DNA from: Melastoma dodecandrum
Taxonomy: Eukaryota; Streptophyta; Magnoliopsida; Myrtales; Melastomataceae
Direction: 5' to 3'
Assembly: GCA_029817715.1 (NCBI GenBank)
Contig: JARUPY010000473.1
Coordinates: 5,022,001 to 5,086,000, forward strand
DNA: 64,000 nucleotides
Below the pieces are notes generated by a model. It did not search any database, had not been told where the DNA came from, and saw nothing but the letters and a program-made list of their open reading frames with translations. The position numbers and the translations under genes are program-made. Position 1 is the stretch's first letter; each line of letters begins with the position of its first letter. Below are positions 45,730 through 58,288 of this stretch, one piece after another.

Positions 45730-48576
45730 GCTGCTACACTATTTCTACTCCCTCTCGTTGATGAAACCCTTTAGCAACCAGGCGCGCTTTGTATTTTTGA
45801 ATTAAGCCATCATATCTCCGTTTGATCCAGAATCCACTTACTACCAAGTAGATTTTTATTCCCCATTGAGACAAGATAGATCCCACGTATGATTCCACAT
45901 AAGAGCATTAAACTCGACGCTCATGGCATCCCTCCAAATTTTATCTTTCGAAGCCTGGGTAACACAAGTTTGTTCGTTTGAAGAAGGAATTAGATGGGTA
46001 CTAACATGATTTACAAACATGGGACCACAATATTTGGGATTAGGCTTCCTTTGACGAGTCGAACGCACGGATAAGGATCTGGAAGATGGAAGGGAAGTAT
46101 TGGTAGGAAAAATGTTCGAGGGTGGGGTATTGGGGTTCACTGAATTTGGAGGTGGAAAGTGAGAGCATACCGTGGGGGAGAATGTTTGATGACGAGGGAG
46201 GATTGGCTTGGGAGACATATTTTATGGGTGGGTTGGAGTGAGTAGCAGTAGCCGACAACGGAGAAACCAAAAGAGGAATTGGAAGAAACGAATCATCTGA
46301 AGAATCATTGGGAGTTGAATCTGGGAAGAGGCGTGCCAATTCCAGTTGGAGAAGACGGAATGACCATAACCTGCTTGCCCTAAAGGAAATTCACTTTCAT
46401 TAAGTGAGAAATAAATTTTGCGAGAGATGGGATCATAACATTGATAAGCTGATTGAGACGAAGAGTATCCTAAAAAGACACATGGAACAGACCGAGAATG
46501 AAATTTGGACGAACGATACGGATGAAGTCAAGGATAACAGAGACACCCAAACACTTTTACCCGGGAATAATTTGGTTTTCTTTTAAATAATACTTCTAAG
46601 GGTGTTTTATTGTTCAATAAATGGGTTCGCAACCTATTAAGAGATAGGCAGCAGTTTGCACAGCATACAACAAAAGAGAAAGTGACAAATAGGCATGGTG
46701 TAGTAGTGAGCGAGCAGTTTCAATTAGATGGTGATGACGTCGCTTGGCTACCCATTATGCTCGGGAGTATGAGGAGTAGTAAAATGAGAAATACCATGCG
46801 ATTGAGAAAATTGTCTGTAAGCCCACATACCTCCATTATCAGAAAACAAAGACTTAATGGGCAATTGAAAAGCAATTTCCACTAATTTTTTTAATTGTAG
46901 AAAAATGAAAGGGAGATCTGTTTTTTTTTTTTTTTTATGGGATAAAGGCAAACGTATTTTGAAAATGATCAACAAAAATGATATAATAAAGAAAATTGTC
47001 CTGGGAAAGAGATGTCATCCCCACACATCAAAATAAAGAAGCTCTAGAGGTTGACTACTAACAAAAAAACGTTTTACAAATGACAATTTATGACTTGCAT
47101 TGACAAGGATTGCAAGAAAAATTAACATTAGAAGACATGAGAGAACCTAAAGGAAAAGTGCGAAGAACATAACGTAAAACCAAATTTGAAGTATGGCCAA
47201 GTCGATTGTGCCAACATAATGCAGTTATGGAAAATTCGGTGAAAGTGAAATTTATTTCAGATGAGAGCGGCAAATGGTACAGGTCATTCCGATTTTCCCC
47301 TCGAAGCATGGGCGCCTCCGTCTGCAGATCCTTCACAAGAAAAGAACGAGGAAAGAATTCCACAGAAACATGATGAGTTTGAAAAAATTTGTAAAAGGAA
47401 ATAAGATTTTTCTTTAAAGATGGGACGTAGAGGACATTATCGGAGATGAAAAGAATGAGAACACGAGTTTAGAGTAGTAGAACCTTAGTGAGTAATGGGT
47501 AAACCTGAACCATCAACCAAAAGTATTTCCTCAGGGCCTCCATAATCGGAGAAGGAACGCAAGCTATATTTTGCAGAAGCAACATGATGGTGAGGCTCCC
47601 ATGTCAAAAATCTAATTCGATGACGATTCCTGTGGAAGTGTGGTGTGGTGAACTTGAGGCATAATGTCATTGTCATGAAGGAATCGAGCAAGAGTATGAC
47701 AATCTTTTGTAAAATGCCCCGATAAGAATTTGCAAAAAACATTGAAGGGAGGTCGAGGACCGTGAAGCGGTTAAAATGAGGTCGAACGAGTAGGAAAGCA
47801 TGATTGGTGACTTGGCCAAGGATGAGAAGAATTCTTTTGCGGGAAGCTTCTGTTGGGAGGCCGTTGAGCACGTTGAGTATAATTAGCAGTAGGAATGAGA
47901 GGAACATCTGATTTGGTCGCACGTTTCATCTGAAAATCAAAATCGATAAGCTTGTCATGAAGCTCATCAAATTAATCGATGTACCTTAAGCTTGGACAAC
48001 AATAGAGATCTCCTTGTGGGAATCACCCAGACAATGGAAGACATGAAGAATAACATCGTTCTCGTCAATTGGGCTACCTACCAGCGCAAGATCATTAGCA
48101 ATAGTGCGCATTTTCTGGAGATATTCGGTAGAAGGCTTGTCCGCCAAAAGGTCTGTCTATAAGTCGTTCTTTCAAAGACGTTATTCTGGTGCGAGACTTA
48201 TTATCATATATCGTTATAAGTCGATCACGGGCTTCCTTAGCAGTGGATACTGACAAGTTATGTGGTTGAACAACAAGAATACAACTCCCAAGCATGACAT
48301 TGACAATAAGTTGATCATGACTATACTGAATGGTGTATGCCAGATTTCAATTCGTCTTATTAGCATCAAGGAATTCAGACGGAGGAGATGTTGTCCCCTC
48401 AATATATCCAAGAAGATAGCCAATTAGAGTTGAAACTAATTGACGTTGCCAAACCGTGAAATTGATATGGGTAAGCTTAATGGGTAGATGAGTAGGTGCT
48501 TGGAGCTGAAGATTCCATCGGGCAAGAAGCAGCAGAAAAAAAGGGGATTGTTAAGTCACTTAGGCTCTTGATACCA
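45730..48576 (-). mobile_element. Ty1/copia retrotransposon remnant
   Basis: Reading the minus strand from the primer-binding site TGGTATCAAGAGCC (48576-48563, tRNA-Met type): a gag of the UBN2 type (KEARDRLITIYDNKSRTRI, TSLKERL near 48200), protease-side sequence YGGPEEILLVDGSGLPITH (47485-47540), GAG-pre-integrase CWHNRLGHTSN (47200), integrase core ending SDNGGMW and GISHFTTPHTPEHNG (46750-46850), linker, and RT start (RDAMSVEFNALMWNHTWDLS, then KYKARLVAKGFHQRE-type sequence near 45770). Order protease-integrase-RT defines copia. RT is cut off after its first motifs, RNase H and the 3' LTR are absent, and frames are broken throughout. Confidence 0.85.
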
Positions 48577-49930
48577 TATAAAGAAATTATTTTCAAAGCT
48601 TATTCATTACTAGGATTTACAACATGTATATTATAAGTACAAGAATCTAAAATAGTAACAGACTAACAATCAAAAGATTTTGTCAAATTGGAAACAATTA
48701 AGATCTTGTGGGAGCTATTATAACAATCAAATCTTGCGAAATATGTTAGGATGAAATATCATCAAATGGGTCCGGCCACCGTGACTCTGATCCTTGAGTG
48801 CTACTTCTGCCTGAAAAAGAAATAGACAAAAAACCCATACGAGGAAGGTGGCATTGTTTGTCCTTTCCTTGGAGAACCTGTTATTTATTCATAGGAATTC
48901 TCGAGAAAAAGGGCTTAGTAAGAAAGCCCATCAAATACGCAAAAAGTAAGTAGAGATAAATATGGACTCGAGCTAAGTATGGAAGCTAACTCGAGATGGG
49001 TTAAATGGAGATCTAGAGTAGGGCGTTTGGAGATAATGTCTCTCAGTGTCATATCGAAGATCATCTAATAACATTGGCGGTTGGAATGTTGTTTGATCAC
49101 AATCTACACAAAGTCCCTAAAGAACCTTATATTTTTAAAATATGGATAAATTCCACATTGACTCGCATCTCTAGTCATCCAGCGGCCCAAGCGGACATAT
49201 AAAAGATATGTCCTAACACATAATACATATACGATTAATTCATAAGTCCGATTCGATAGTTAATCACCTTGCTCTTTCTCTGTTTGGTCTTGTCGGCTTC
49301 GGTCTCCGATGCCCTAAAAACCCTAGTGCGACAATTCCTAGTGATCTCCAAGATGGTCTTCATTAGAGAAAGTTACAGTTGTAGTCGTTGTAGTCTTTGT
49401 ATCTTTCTTTTCCATTTTCGATATTTGCAATAGTTGTGTGTGTCCGTAAGTTCTTCTTTATTGTGTAAATTGTGTTGTATCAATGCAAATTTGTATGTAT
49501 TTTTTTTCCTTTCTTTTTGTCTTTTAAGATTCTTACGACAACTACATTCACAACCACAAACTCTTATCGCACAATTCGATACGTGTTACGTCAACACGTT
49601 TTTTGCAATCATAATGAGAGTATGAATAATAAATTCATTCTTAGTGTCTCGAAAATTGTTTTTATCTCTCAGTTCGAGGAAATCTTTGATTAAGTTCTCA
49701 ATAGAATATTTGATTGGAGAATATTATGGCTTGATTAGGTAGAGACTCAAGATCTCATACACTCAAGTGAAAATTATTATTAAGAAATATATGATTAGAT
49801 TATCTAAAAAATGCGGATAACCTATATCAAACAACCATCAATAATCATCCAAGTAACTAAATAAAGTGGAAAACGTGCATCGACCACCCGCAAGATCGAC
49901 AACCATGCAAACCGCTTGAAGACACCTATA
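48577..49930. other. Possible copia 5' LTR remnant and AT-rich DNA
   Basis: The bases right of the copia primer site should belong to its 5' LTR, but no second LTR is available to define limits. The rest is AT-rich with short frames only. Confidence 0.35.
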
Positions 49931-52543
49931 AAATCTGTTGGATCGTTCAGGAACACTAAGAGGGGGGTGAATTAGTGTTTATAACTTTTTCGCCCTTTCT
50001 CAGTGTCAGCAGAAGCGTACTGTATCACAGCAGAACGTTTCTCAGAATGAGAACTGCTTTGCTGTAACTGTTACGACTTGATCGTTGGATTCTCGTACGA
50101 GTGTTTACGCAATCGTAAGGGACACAGTAGTTTAGTGGTTCGGCCTTAATCGACCTACGTCCACTTTCCACCGTAGAGGTGATTTCACTATTTGAAAATA
50201 ATGGGTGCAAAGAGCCCTTGCACTAGGCGTATGTTTCTCTCATAAAGTGAGATTTAGAATCCTGTACAATAGATGATCACTCCTGGCAACGGTCAGCTCC
50301 TCACACAGTGGACGTCTTCTTGTGTCCAGCAGAATGATGCTCACGCTCAGCAGTTGATTGCTCAAAGGATTCGCACACAGCTCGTTGTCGCTTAATATAA
50401 ACCTGACTATCAAAGCAGAGAGACAACGTTGTGTTAGTATATAAATCCTCACAGATAATTCCTTACAGTGAAGAATGGCTTCTCAGAGAGCAGCCCGTTT
50501 CTGCTTCACAGTGAAGGAATGCTTCGGCACTTGTTTGCTCAGAAGAGGATTTCCACAAATATTTCGTCCCTTCTCAGGATGACCTGTCTATAAGCGCAAG
50601 AGAGACAACCACAAAGTTGATCAAATAGATCACCACAAGGATCACGAAAAGAAGAACCACAAAGACCACTTAGAAGGTATCCGTCCTACACTAAGTTCGG
50701 ACGTGCACGGTTACCACAGCCGTGACTCACTGCACTGCACACCTAGTGCCTAGGGTGGAATTTTCCGATCCGTTGGCTTCCACGCAACCTGCTTTACTAA
50801 CCCTCTGTATCAGGCGTTCAAGACTTCTGCATACCACCCCTGTGCTCGGGAGGAACTCTTTCCACTCCGGCGGCGTTCCCAACTCCTGCTCTACCCTGCA
50901 GGCACGAGACTTCTGGCGCGCACCCGCAAGTGCGTGTCTAACTGCTCAAACTCCGTAGGCTCGAGACTTCCCTGCGAAAAGACACGACAAGAACGGCTTC
51001 TTGCCCATGGGTCAGCAACCGGTTACTGCAATCAGCACAGGTATTCACTTAGCTTCCCTCAGACGATTCGCCGGCTGCTCGTTGAACGCACCGAGGACAC
51101 CTAGTCCCTCTCACGACGATCAAGGAATCTGAACTCCGCCCCTTGACACCCTTGCACGCAGTTTGCGAGCAATAAGAACCAGGAGACACTTAACACCTTC
51201 CGCTCTCCGTCGACCACTTAGACCACTCAGACCACTCAGCCACTCAGCCCACTTAGAAATCGTTCGAAAACGTTCTGCGATTATGTGAGGGTCGTCTGGT
51301 ATAAAAAGAAACGAAACAAATAATCGATTTCTCAAAAACGAATAATTTGTTTCCTAAAATCAGAATACAGGAAGCTGTAATCGTGGATCAGCAACAGGAT
51401 GCTCAACGGTCATAATGACCAAGAAGGGAAGGAAATATTTGATGATATTCCTTGCACGTATAATCTTATCAGATTAAATAATGATTATCAGAATCAGATA
51501 ATATATTTAATCATTAAATATAATTAGACTGCAATAAGCAAATCTGGAATAATAATTATTCTTTCGTCAGTGCAATAACGCAGAATAGTTTTGCTGTAAT
51601 GCAACAAGGTCTTTCTTAAGTGTAACGACACATTGCTTAGGTTGCAGCGTAACATTGCTGCAGGATATCCAAGAAATATTTTGTTTCCAAAATTAAACTT
51701 GGAAAGCTAATATCGCAATATTTAGATGCCTAAACATTTATAATCAGATCATTAAGCTAGATTAAATGAACTTGGACACTCAGACGAATATTCTGAATTA
51801 GCCCAAAATAAAATGTGAATATTAGAAAATATGTTTCCATATGTTTAGTGTTTATGCGTAAAATCACAGTAACATTTTACTGTAACGCAGCAAACTGTAA
51901 TTGTTGCTTGTTGTGGTTCAGCAACACATTTCTCAAGCTCATCACTAAGAATAAGCGAAGTGTTACAGCGACTAGCTTCTCAAGCTCATCATCAAAACCA
52001 GGACTAACAAAATCCCAACTAGTTGCAAGACGTGCAAGTCCACTAACATACTTGTCTTTTTTTTTTCTCTTTTCCAAGGCTATCTTCACATTGTGTACTC
52101 TATTCTTATTTATATGCGAATACGTTTTTCAATTCAACGAAGACTTTGCTCCTTCGGCGACCAAAAAACGACAACAATCACTTTTGCTCAGTTCGATAGG
52201 CTACAATTTGGTTATTTCCACTTCTCATGCTCCTCCCATTTTTCCTTGTTTCGTCGCTTCTCTGGCAACGACATCGGCGATCATGGTGAGTCCTCTCCGT
52301 ATTCCATTATTTGCTTTCTGACTTTTCTACGATAACCGCAACGAGTCTTCCCGTCGCACAATTAGATGTGTGTTCCGCTCTGACACATAGAGCGTCAACA
52401 CCTGCACCTTGTGTAAATACATTTAAGCTTTTGCTAGTATTGCATGCAGTGTGCTCTGCATATTGCACTACTCTATTTTTCTTTTCGGGTTTCGACTTTC
52501 TTCAATCTTCATTTGTGTCTACAAATCATTTCATGATCGAACA
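49931..52543. repeat. Unclassified repeat-like DNA, possibly an LTR
   Basis: Begins tgttggatcgttcaggaacac followed by taagaggggggtgaattagtg, and has ggttcggccttaatcgacct at ~50140, wording I associate with long LTRs of plant copia elements. Words such as ctcagcag and gttgcagc recur. No coding domain was found, and no duplicate to define ends. The frame on the plus strand at 51815-52321 shows no domain. Confidence 0.3.
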
Positions 52544-53396
52544 TGTGAACACTAAAATCTCGTGGGAAAATATCAGTGTACAAATTATCGTATGAAAAAT
52601 GTGTAGTGGGTTCTGTCTTTAGTCACGGATGAAGTACGTGAGTCATCTGATTCGATTCTCGAGGAATAACGTTGATGGGTGGTGATCTTGAGATCTGATG
52701 GAATTTCAGCAAAACTTTGGGATGAAATATTGATGAAGTCGTTGGGGCTTATGAGCGTGATCCAGCAGCACTTGGTAGCTTGATAAAGTCGTCGGGACCA
52801 ATGGGCGTGATCCGGTAGCACTTCGATAGCTTGATGAAGTCGTCGGGGCCTATGGGCGTGATCCGACGGAGCTTCAATAGTTTGATCAAGTCGTCGGGGC
52901 TTTTGGGCGTGATCCGACAGAACCTCAGGGCGCGTTGCAGAAGAATACCGGGTGAAAGACGTCGATAGAGCTTCGGCGAGAGGGAGGCGGCGATAGTCTT
53001 CGAAAACTCCAAGAGTGTTCCCTCCACCTATGTGTGTAGCGTATGTTCCTTTTGAATGAATGAGGATGCATCTATTTATAGGGCTCCGGGGCCGATTTAA
53101 ATTAGGAAGCCGGTCATATCATATTAGGCAACTTCTCCTGGACCGAGCTATGGGCCGGGCCTGAATTTAGGCTTAATTTGGCCCAAAATACTTATGTTTG
53201 GGTTGAGCTTATAGCAAAAATATATCCCAAGTTTCCTTTCCTGAGTTGGATTTTGATTTCTTGCGGCCCATCCATGCATAGGGCTTCTTTTCATGATTTG
53301 GGTTTATAATCCATTTGTATATGATATAAATTTGATAAGAGCATATAGTAATATTAATATGAAACTCATAATAGAGCCAAAAATTTAATGTCTATA
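52544..53396 (-). repeat. LTR of a Tat relative, first of the right array
   Basis: 853 bp. Starts tgtgaacactaaaatctcgtg and ends aatttaatgtctata, matching the left element's LTR in order. It carries four ~54-bp gtcgtcggggc units (about 52735-52925) against two in the left LTRs, which accounts for its extra length. Confidence 0.85.
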
Positions 53397-55244
53397 AATG
53401 CTCTCACTTTAATTCGTTTCTCGTGTATAATTTACGATATAAAGGGAATTTTATTAATGTATGTTTTTTTTTAATTCTTCCAATTTTATGATTTCGTTGG
53501 TTCTCCTACAAGTCGGCTCCTCCTCAATGAATAACAAGCAATGGCTTTTACCTCCACATGTCAATGTTCATCACTCCGATTTAACGAGTATGGCGTTACT
53601 TGGGTACACAGGCGACGAGAGCATTGGAAAAGTTTATCTTAAATTCGTACTTTCCATCGGCGACCATTCATGTTTTACAATTAAAGTCCACAATGTTCTT
53701 GATCTCCACTTTGGTGCTTTTGAGGAGAATTAGAGAAGGAATTGTGTAAGTGATCCAATGCGACACAAGAATTTTTATGGTAATGAGGAGGTTTGCCTTT
53801 AAGAGGGAATATCTTCTTCAATGAAAATAAGCAAACACGCTTCGATACCTTAGTTGCGGAATCGTGCCATAACGCGTTCAACCAAAATCTCAGACCACCT
53901 ATACTATCTGGTTAACCTACCCTTTGCCGATTAAAACCGAAAACTCGTTTACTAGAAATCATGCCTTTGCCATCAACATTCGCTTTTACCGTTCTTCCCG
54001 ACGAATTCCCCGTCCCAAGCCAAAGCCAAAATCAGGATGACAACCAGTTTCTTGGTATACTGGTTTGTCCAGTAATGATAGTCTACCGCAAGACATCGAT
54101 CTCCCACAACAAGTTGATGGAAGAAAATGCCAAGCAATTATTTGAGTGCTTGGGGTTTCTCGTTGGGTAGCAGAAGGCCCACCGATTTCCTTTTACTATC
54201 TACTTTCGTCACCCTTTCAGAGATCAATTTCTATGTTTATTACCAACCATCGATTCTTATTATCTTACAATCACATTGCTCACGGATGTAAAAATGGTTT
54301 GCATATATCCCAAATTTCTAAAATAACGAAATCGCGACGTTTACATTTAATCCCGATTTCTTCATCCAACCTCCCGTCGTAGTCTCCTCGACGACACGGA
54401 TCATGCTGGTACTCCTCATCAGTGGCTTTTCCTGTATCTCGGTTGAAATCCTCAGCGCTTTTTTTCTTTTACTTCAACGTCTTCGAGACATTGGTCGATT
54501 TCCTTCCACAAAGCCTCTAGTTCGACTTCCTCTAGAGTCTTCTTAGGGACTACATCATTACTCCATTCAAAGAGCCACTCCGTAATCTTGGGACGATCCT
54601 TTTTTTAATGCTCCATGCAGTTCCTTTCCCTTTCTTTTTTTTGAACTCGTTGTACCTGCGTCCTCTGCTTGTATCGCACGTATGCGTAGGGTATTTATAT
54701 ATGTATATATTAGCGGGCACATATATGTATATAATCTTTTTTATTCTCAATATTCGGCTGATTTAGGACACTTTTCCTTTGATAAAATAATATATGCCCA
54801 TCAATAAAATAAACGGAGCTACCGGCTCATACATAAGAAGATTTCCCATTTCTTAGAAGCCCAAATATTTCAACGTCACTTTTCCTCCAAAAAATAAGGG
54901 TGTTGATCCATAGTAATAAAATGTTTGGGGCATATCGTATCTTCATGAGAAAATACCATGCCCCTAATTTTGGTGAGATTACAGCCGATTTTATATCACT
55001 TTCCCAAATAATATTTTCTACTTCAAGTGATCTTATCTTGTCAGCTTCCTCTTATTTTGAATTTTAGTTGGAAAGCATAAAAATCGATCGTTCTTCATTT
55101 AAAATGGTTTTGGATGAAAACTGAGGAGTTTTCTTACGAAATATCTATACGGAGTCCTCTCACGTCCAATTCTTATACAAACTCTAAACGCGACAACTTA
55201 ATATTCCAAGCATATCCCCTGTCCGAGTGGGCTTGCCTGAAATT
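53397..55244 (-). mobile_element. Shrunken internal region of a Tat relative with CLASSY-like cargo
   Basis: Starts at the left with the purine-tract block (aatgctctcactttaattcg) and ends at 55244 with the primer-site block (minus strand AATTTCAGGCAAGCC). Between them there is no gag, pol or PMD, only ~1.85 kb that matches 56004-57900. It includes the basic and acidic segment described at 54285-54655. A deletion derivative of the neighbouring larger element is the simplest reading. Confidence 0.65.
54285..54655 (-). pseudogene. Cargo copy A: fragment resembling DRD1/CLASSY SNF2 proteins
   Basis: On the minus strand, after a Lys/Arg-rich stretch, comes an acidic segment ELEALWKE-FDQCLEDVEV type, then in another frame EDFNRDTGKATDEEYQHDPC and DGRLDEEIGIKC, then FVILEIWDICKPFLHP. 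The order acidic LW-x-E-x-D-x-CL segment, then C-x2-G, LDEEIG-x-KC and EI-x-DI-x-PF resembles the region just before the helicase domain of DRD1/CLASSY proteins, which recruit Pol IV/V in RNA-directed DNA methylation. Frames shift at an A run near 54465. No SNF2 motif follows. Identification is from motif memory. Confidence 0.45.
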
Positions 55245-56003
55245 TGTGAACACTAAAATCTCTCGGGAAAAAGCAGCGTAAAAATTATCATATGAAAAAT
55301 GTATAGCGGGTTCTGTCTCTAGTCACGGATGAAGCATATGAGTCATCTGATTCGATCGTTGAGGAATAACGTTGATGGGTGGTGATTCTGAGCTCTGGTA
55401 GAATTTCGGCAGAACTTCGGGATAAAATATTGATGAAGTTGTCAGGGCTTATGGGCGTGATCCGACAGCACTTCGGTAGCGTGATGAAGTCGTCGGGGCT
55501 TATGGGCATGATCCGACAGCTCTTCGGTAGCTTTATGAAGTCGTCGGGGCCTATGTGCGTGATCCGGATATAGGGCGGTGGCGAGAGTCTTCGAGAGCTC
55601 CAAGAATCTTCCCTTCACCTATGTGTGTAGCGTGTGTTCTTTTTAAATGAACGAGGAGACCTCTATTTATAGGGCTACATGGCCGATTAAATTAGGAAGC
55701 TGGTCATATCATATTAAGCAACTTCTCGTGGACCGAGATATGGGCCGGGCTTGAATTTAGGCTTAATTTGGTCCGAAATACTTATGTTTGGGTTGAGCTT
55801 AATGCCAAAATATATCCCAAGTTGTCTTTCCTGAGTTGGATTTTGATTTCTTCCGGCCCATTCATGCATGGGGCTTCTTTTCATGATTTGGGTTTATAAC
55901 CCATTTGTATATGATATAAATTTGATAAGACCATATATTAATTTTAATATGAAACTCATAATATGATTTTGATCGAATTATAGACAAAAATTTAATGTCT
56001 ACA
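55245..56003 (-). repeat. LTR of a Tat relative, second of the right array
   Basis: 759 bp. Starts tgtgaacactaaaatctctcg and ends tttaatgtctaca. It carries about three 54-bp units. Bases on its left resemble the primer-site side, and bases on its right (aatgctcacactttaattcg) the polypurine side, so it serves two internal regions. Confidence 0.87.
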
Positions 56004-56869
56004 AATGCTCACACTTTAATTCGTTTCTGGTGTATAATTTGCGATATAAAGAGAATTGAATTAAAGTATTTTTTTAATTCCTCTATTTTATGATTTCGTT
56101 GGTTCTCCTACTAGTCGGATCCTGCTCAATGAATAACTACCAATGGCTTTTAACTCCACATGTCAATGTTCATCACTCCGTTACTTGAGCACACTGACGA
56201 CGAGAGCATTGGAAAAGTTTATCTTAAATTCGTACTTTCCGTCAGCTACCTTTCCTGTTTTACGATTAAAGTCATCAATGTTCTTGATCTCTACTTTGGT
56301 GGTCTTGAGGAGAATTAGAGAAGGAATGGTGTAAGTGATCCAATGAGACACAAGAATTTTTATGGTAATGGGAGGTTTTCCTTTAAGAGGAAATATCTTC
56401 TTCAATGAAAATAAACAAACGCGCTTCGATACCTTCGTTGTGGAATCGTGCCATAACGCATTCAACCAAAATCTCAGACCCCCTATACTGTCTCGTTAAC
56501 CTACCCTTTGTCGATTAAAACCGAAAACTCGTTCTAGAAATCATGCCTTTGCCACCGGCATTCACTTTTATCGTTCTTCCCGACGAATTTCCCATCCCGA
56601 ACCAAGGCCAAAATCAAGATGACAACCAGTTTCTTGGTATACTGGTTTGTCCAGTAATGATAGTCTACCGCAAGACATCGATCTCCCGCAACTAGTTGAT
56701 GGAAAAAAATGCCAAGCGAATATTTGTGTGCTTGGGGTTTTTCGTTGGGTAGCAGAAGGCACATCGATTTTCTTTTTTCTATCTACTTTCGTCTCCCTTT
56801 TAGAGATCAATTTCTATGTTTATTACCAACCATCGATTGTTATTATCTTACAATTACATCGCTCACAGA

Positions 56870-57240
56870 TGTAAAAATGGTGCACATATATCCCGAATCC
56901 CTTGAATAACGAAACCACAACATATATATTTAATCCTGATTTTTTCATCCAACCTCCCGTCGTGGTCTCCTCAACAACACGGATCATGCTGGTACTCCTC
57001 GTCAGCGACTTTTCCTGTCTCTCGGTTTAAATCCCCAGCGCTCTTTTTTCTTTTTCTTCAACGTCTTCGAGACATTGGTCGAATTCCTTCCACAAAGCCT
57101 CTAGTTCGACTTCCTCTGAAGTCTTCTTAGGGACTACATCATCAACTCATTCAAAGAGCCGCTCCGTAATCTTGGGACGGTCCTTTTCTTTCCGCACCAC
57201 GTAGTTCCTTTCCCTTTCTTTTTCTTGAACTCGTTTCACC
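56870..57240 (-). pseudogene. Cargo copy B: CLASSY-like fragment
   Basis: Same layout as copy A. The acidic part reads VELEALWKEFDQCLEDVEEK. A second frame gives NRETGKVADEEYQHDPCC, a stop, GDHDGRLDEKIRIKYICCGF and IRDICAPFLHL. Its CCGFV...IRDI wording, with copy A's LDEEIGIKC, makes the zinc-binding-like motif clearer than either copy alone. Confidence 0.45.
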
Positions 57241-57396
57241 TTGCTTTGACATATTTAGTGTACCTACGTCTTCTACTTGTTTCACACAGATGCGTGGGGT
57301 ATGTATATATATGTATGTATGTATTAGCGAGCACATATATGTATATAATTTTTTATTGATTCTCAATATTCGACTGATTTAGGACGATTTTCCTTT

Positions 57397-57398
<2 letters not shown>

Positions 57399-57434
<36 letters not shown>
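57399..57434. repeat. TA microsatellite
   Basis: About 17 TA units within unit 1 of the tandem duplication, absent from unit 2. Confidence 0.9.
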
Positions 57435-57441
<7 letters not shown>

Positions 57442-57984
57442 AGGACGCTTTTCCTTTTGTAAAATAATATATACCCATCAATAAAATAAACGGAGCTATC
57501 GACGCATACATAAAAAGATTTCCCATTTCTTAGAAGCCCAGCTATTTCAACTTCACTATTCCTCTCAACAATAAGGATATTCATTCATAGTAATAAAATG
57601 TTTGGGACATATCGTAGCTTCATGAGAAAATACCATGCCAATAATTTTGGCGAGATTGCTGGCCGATTTTATATCACTTTTCCAAATAATATTTTCTGTT
57701 TCAAGTGATCTTATCTTTTCAGCTTCCTCTTATTCTGAATTTTGATTAGAAAGAATAGAAATCGATCGTTCTTCATTTAAAATGTTCTTGGATGAAAATC
57801 GAGGAGCTTTCATACGAAACATCTATTTTGTACGGGGTCCTCTCACGTTCAATTCTTATTCGAACTTTAAACGCAACAACTTAATATTCCAAACATATCC
57901 CTCCTTCCTTTTTTTTAATCTCTCAAAATATTCCATCAATTCCCTGTCTCCATTTTTTATTTTATAGAATCAAAGTAAATTATT

Positions 57985-58288
57985 ACATCACATTTGAAAT
58001 CCTCAGCGCTTTTTTTTCTTTTACTCTAACGTCTTCGAGACATTGGTCGAATTCCTTCCACAAAGCCTCTAGTTCAACTTCCTCTGGAGTCTTCTTAGGG
58101 ATTACATCATCACCCCATTCAAAGAGCCACTCCGTAATTTTGGGACGACCTTTTTTTTTTTTTGCTCCACGCGGTTCATTTCCCTTTCTTTTTCCTGAAC
58201 TCGTTTCACCTGGCTTTTTTGGCATATTAAGTGTACCTACGTCTTCTGCTTGTTTCGCACATATGCTGGGGTATTTATATATATGCAT
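57985..58288 (-). pseudogene. Cargo copy C: truncated CLASSY-like fragment
   Basis: The longest open copy of the first half: a basic stretch (SGKRKGNEPRGAKKKKGRPK) followed by TEWLFEWGDDVIPKKTPEEV and ELEALWKEFDQCLEDVRV, then a stop at the duplication boundary. The Cys-containing half is missing. Confidence 0.45.

Noticed and set aside
51815..52321. A 168-codon plus-strand frame
   Set aside because: Composition is Phe/Ser-rich and hydrophobic without domain or gene context, and a competing frame exists on the other strand. It is probably chance within repeat DNA.
53461..53733. A plus-strand frame of 90 codons in the right array
   Set aside because: The homologous copy at 56143 has stops in the same frame, so the frame is not conserved.
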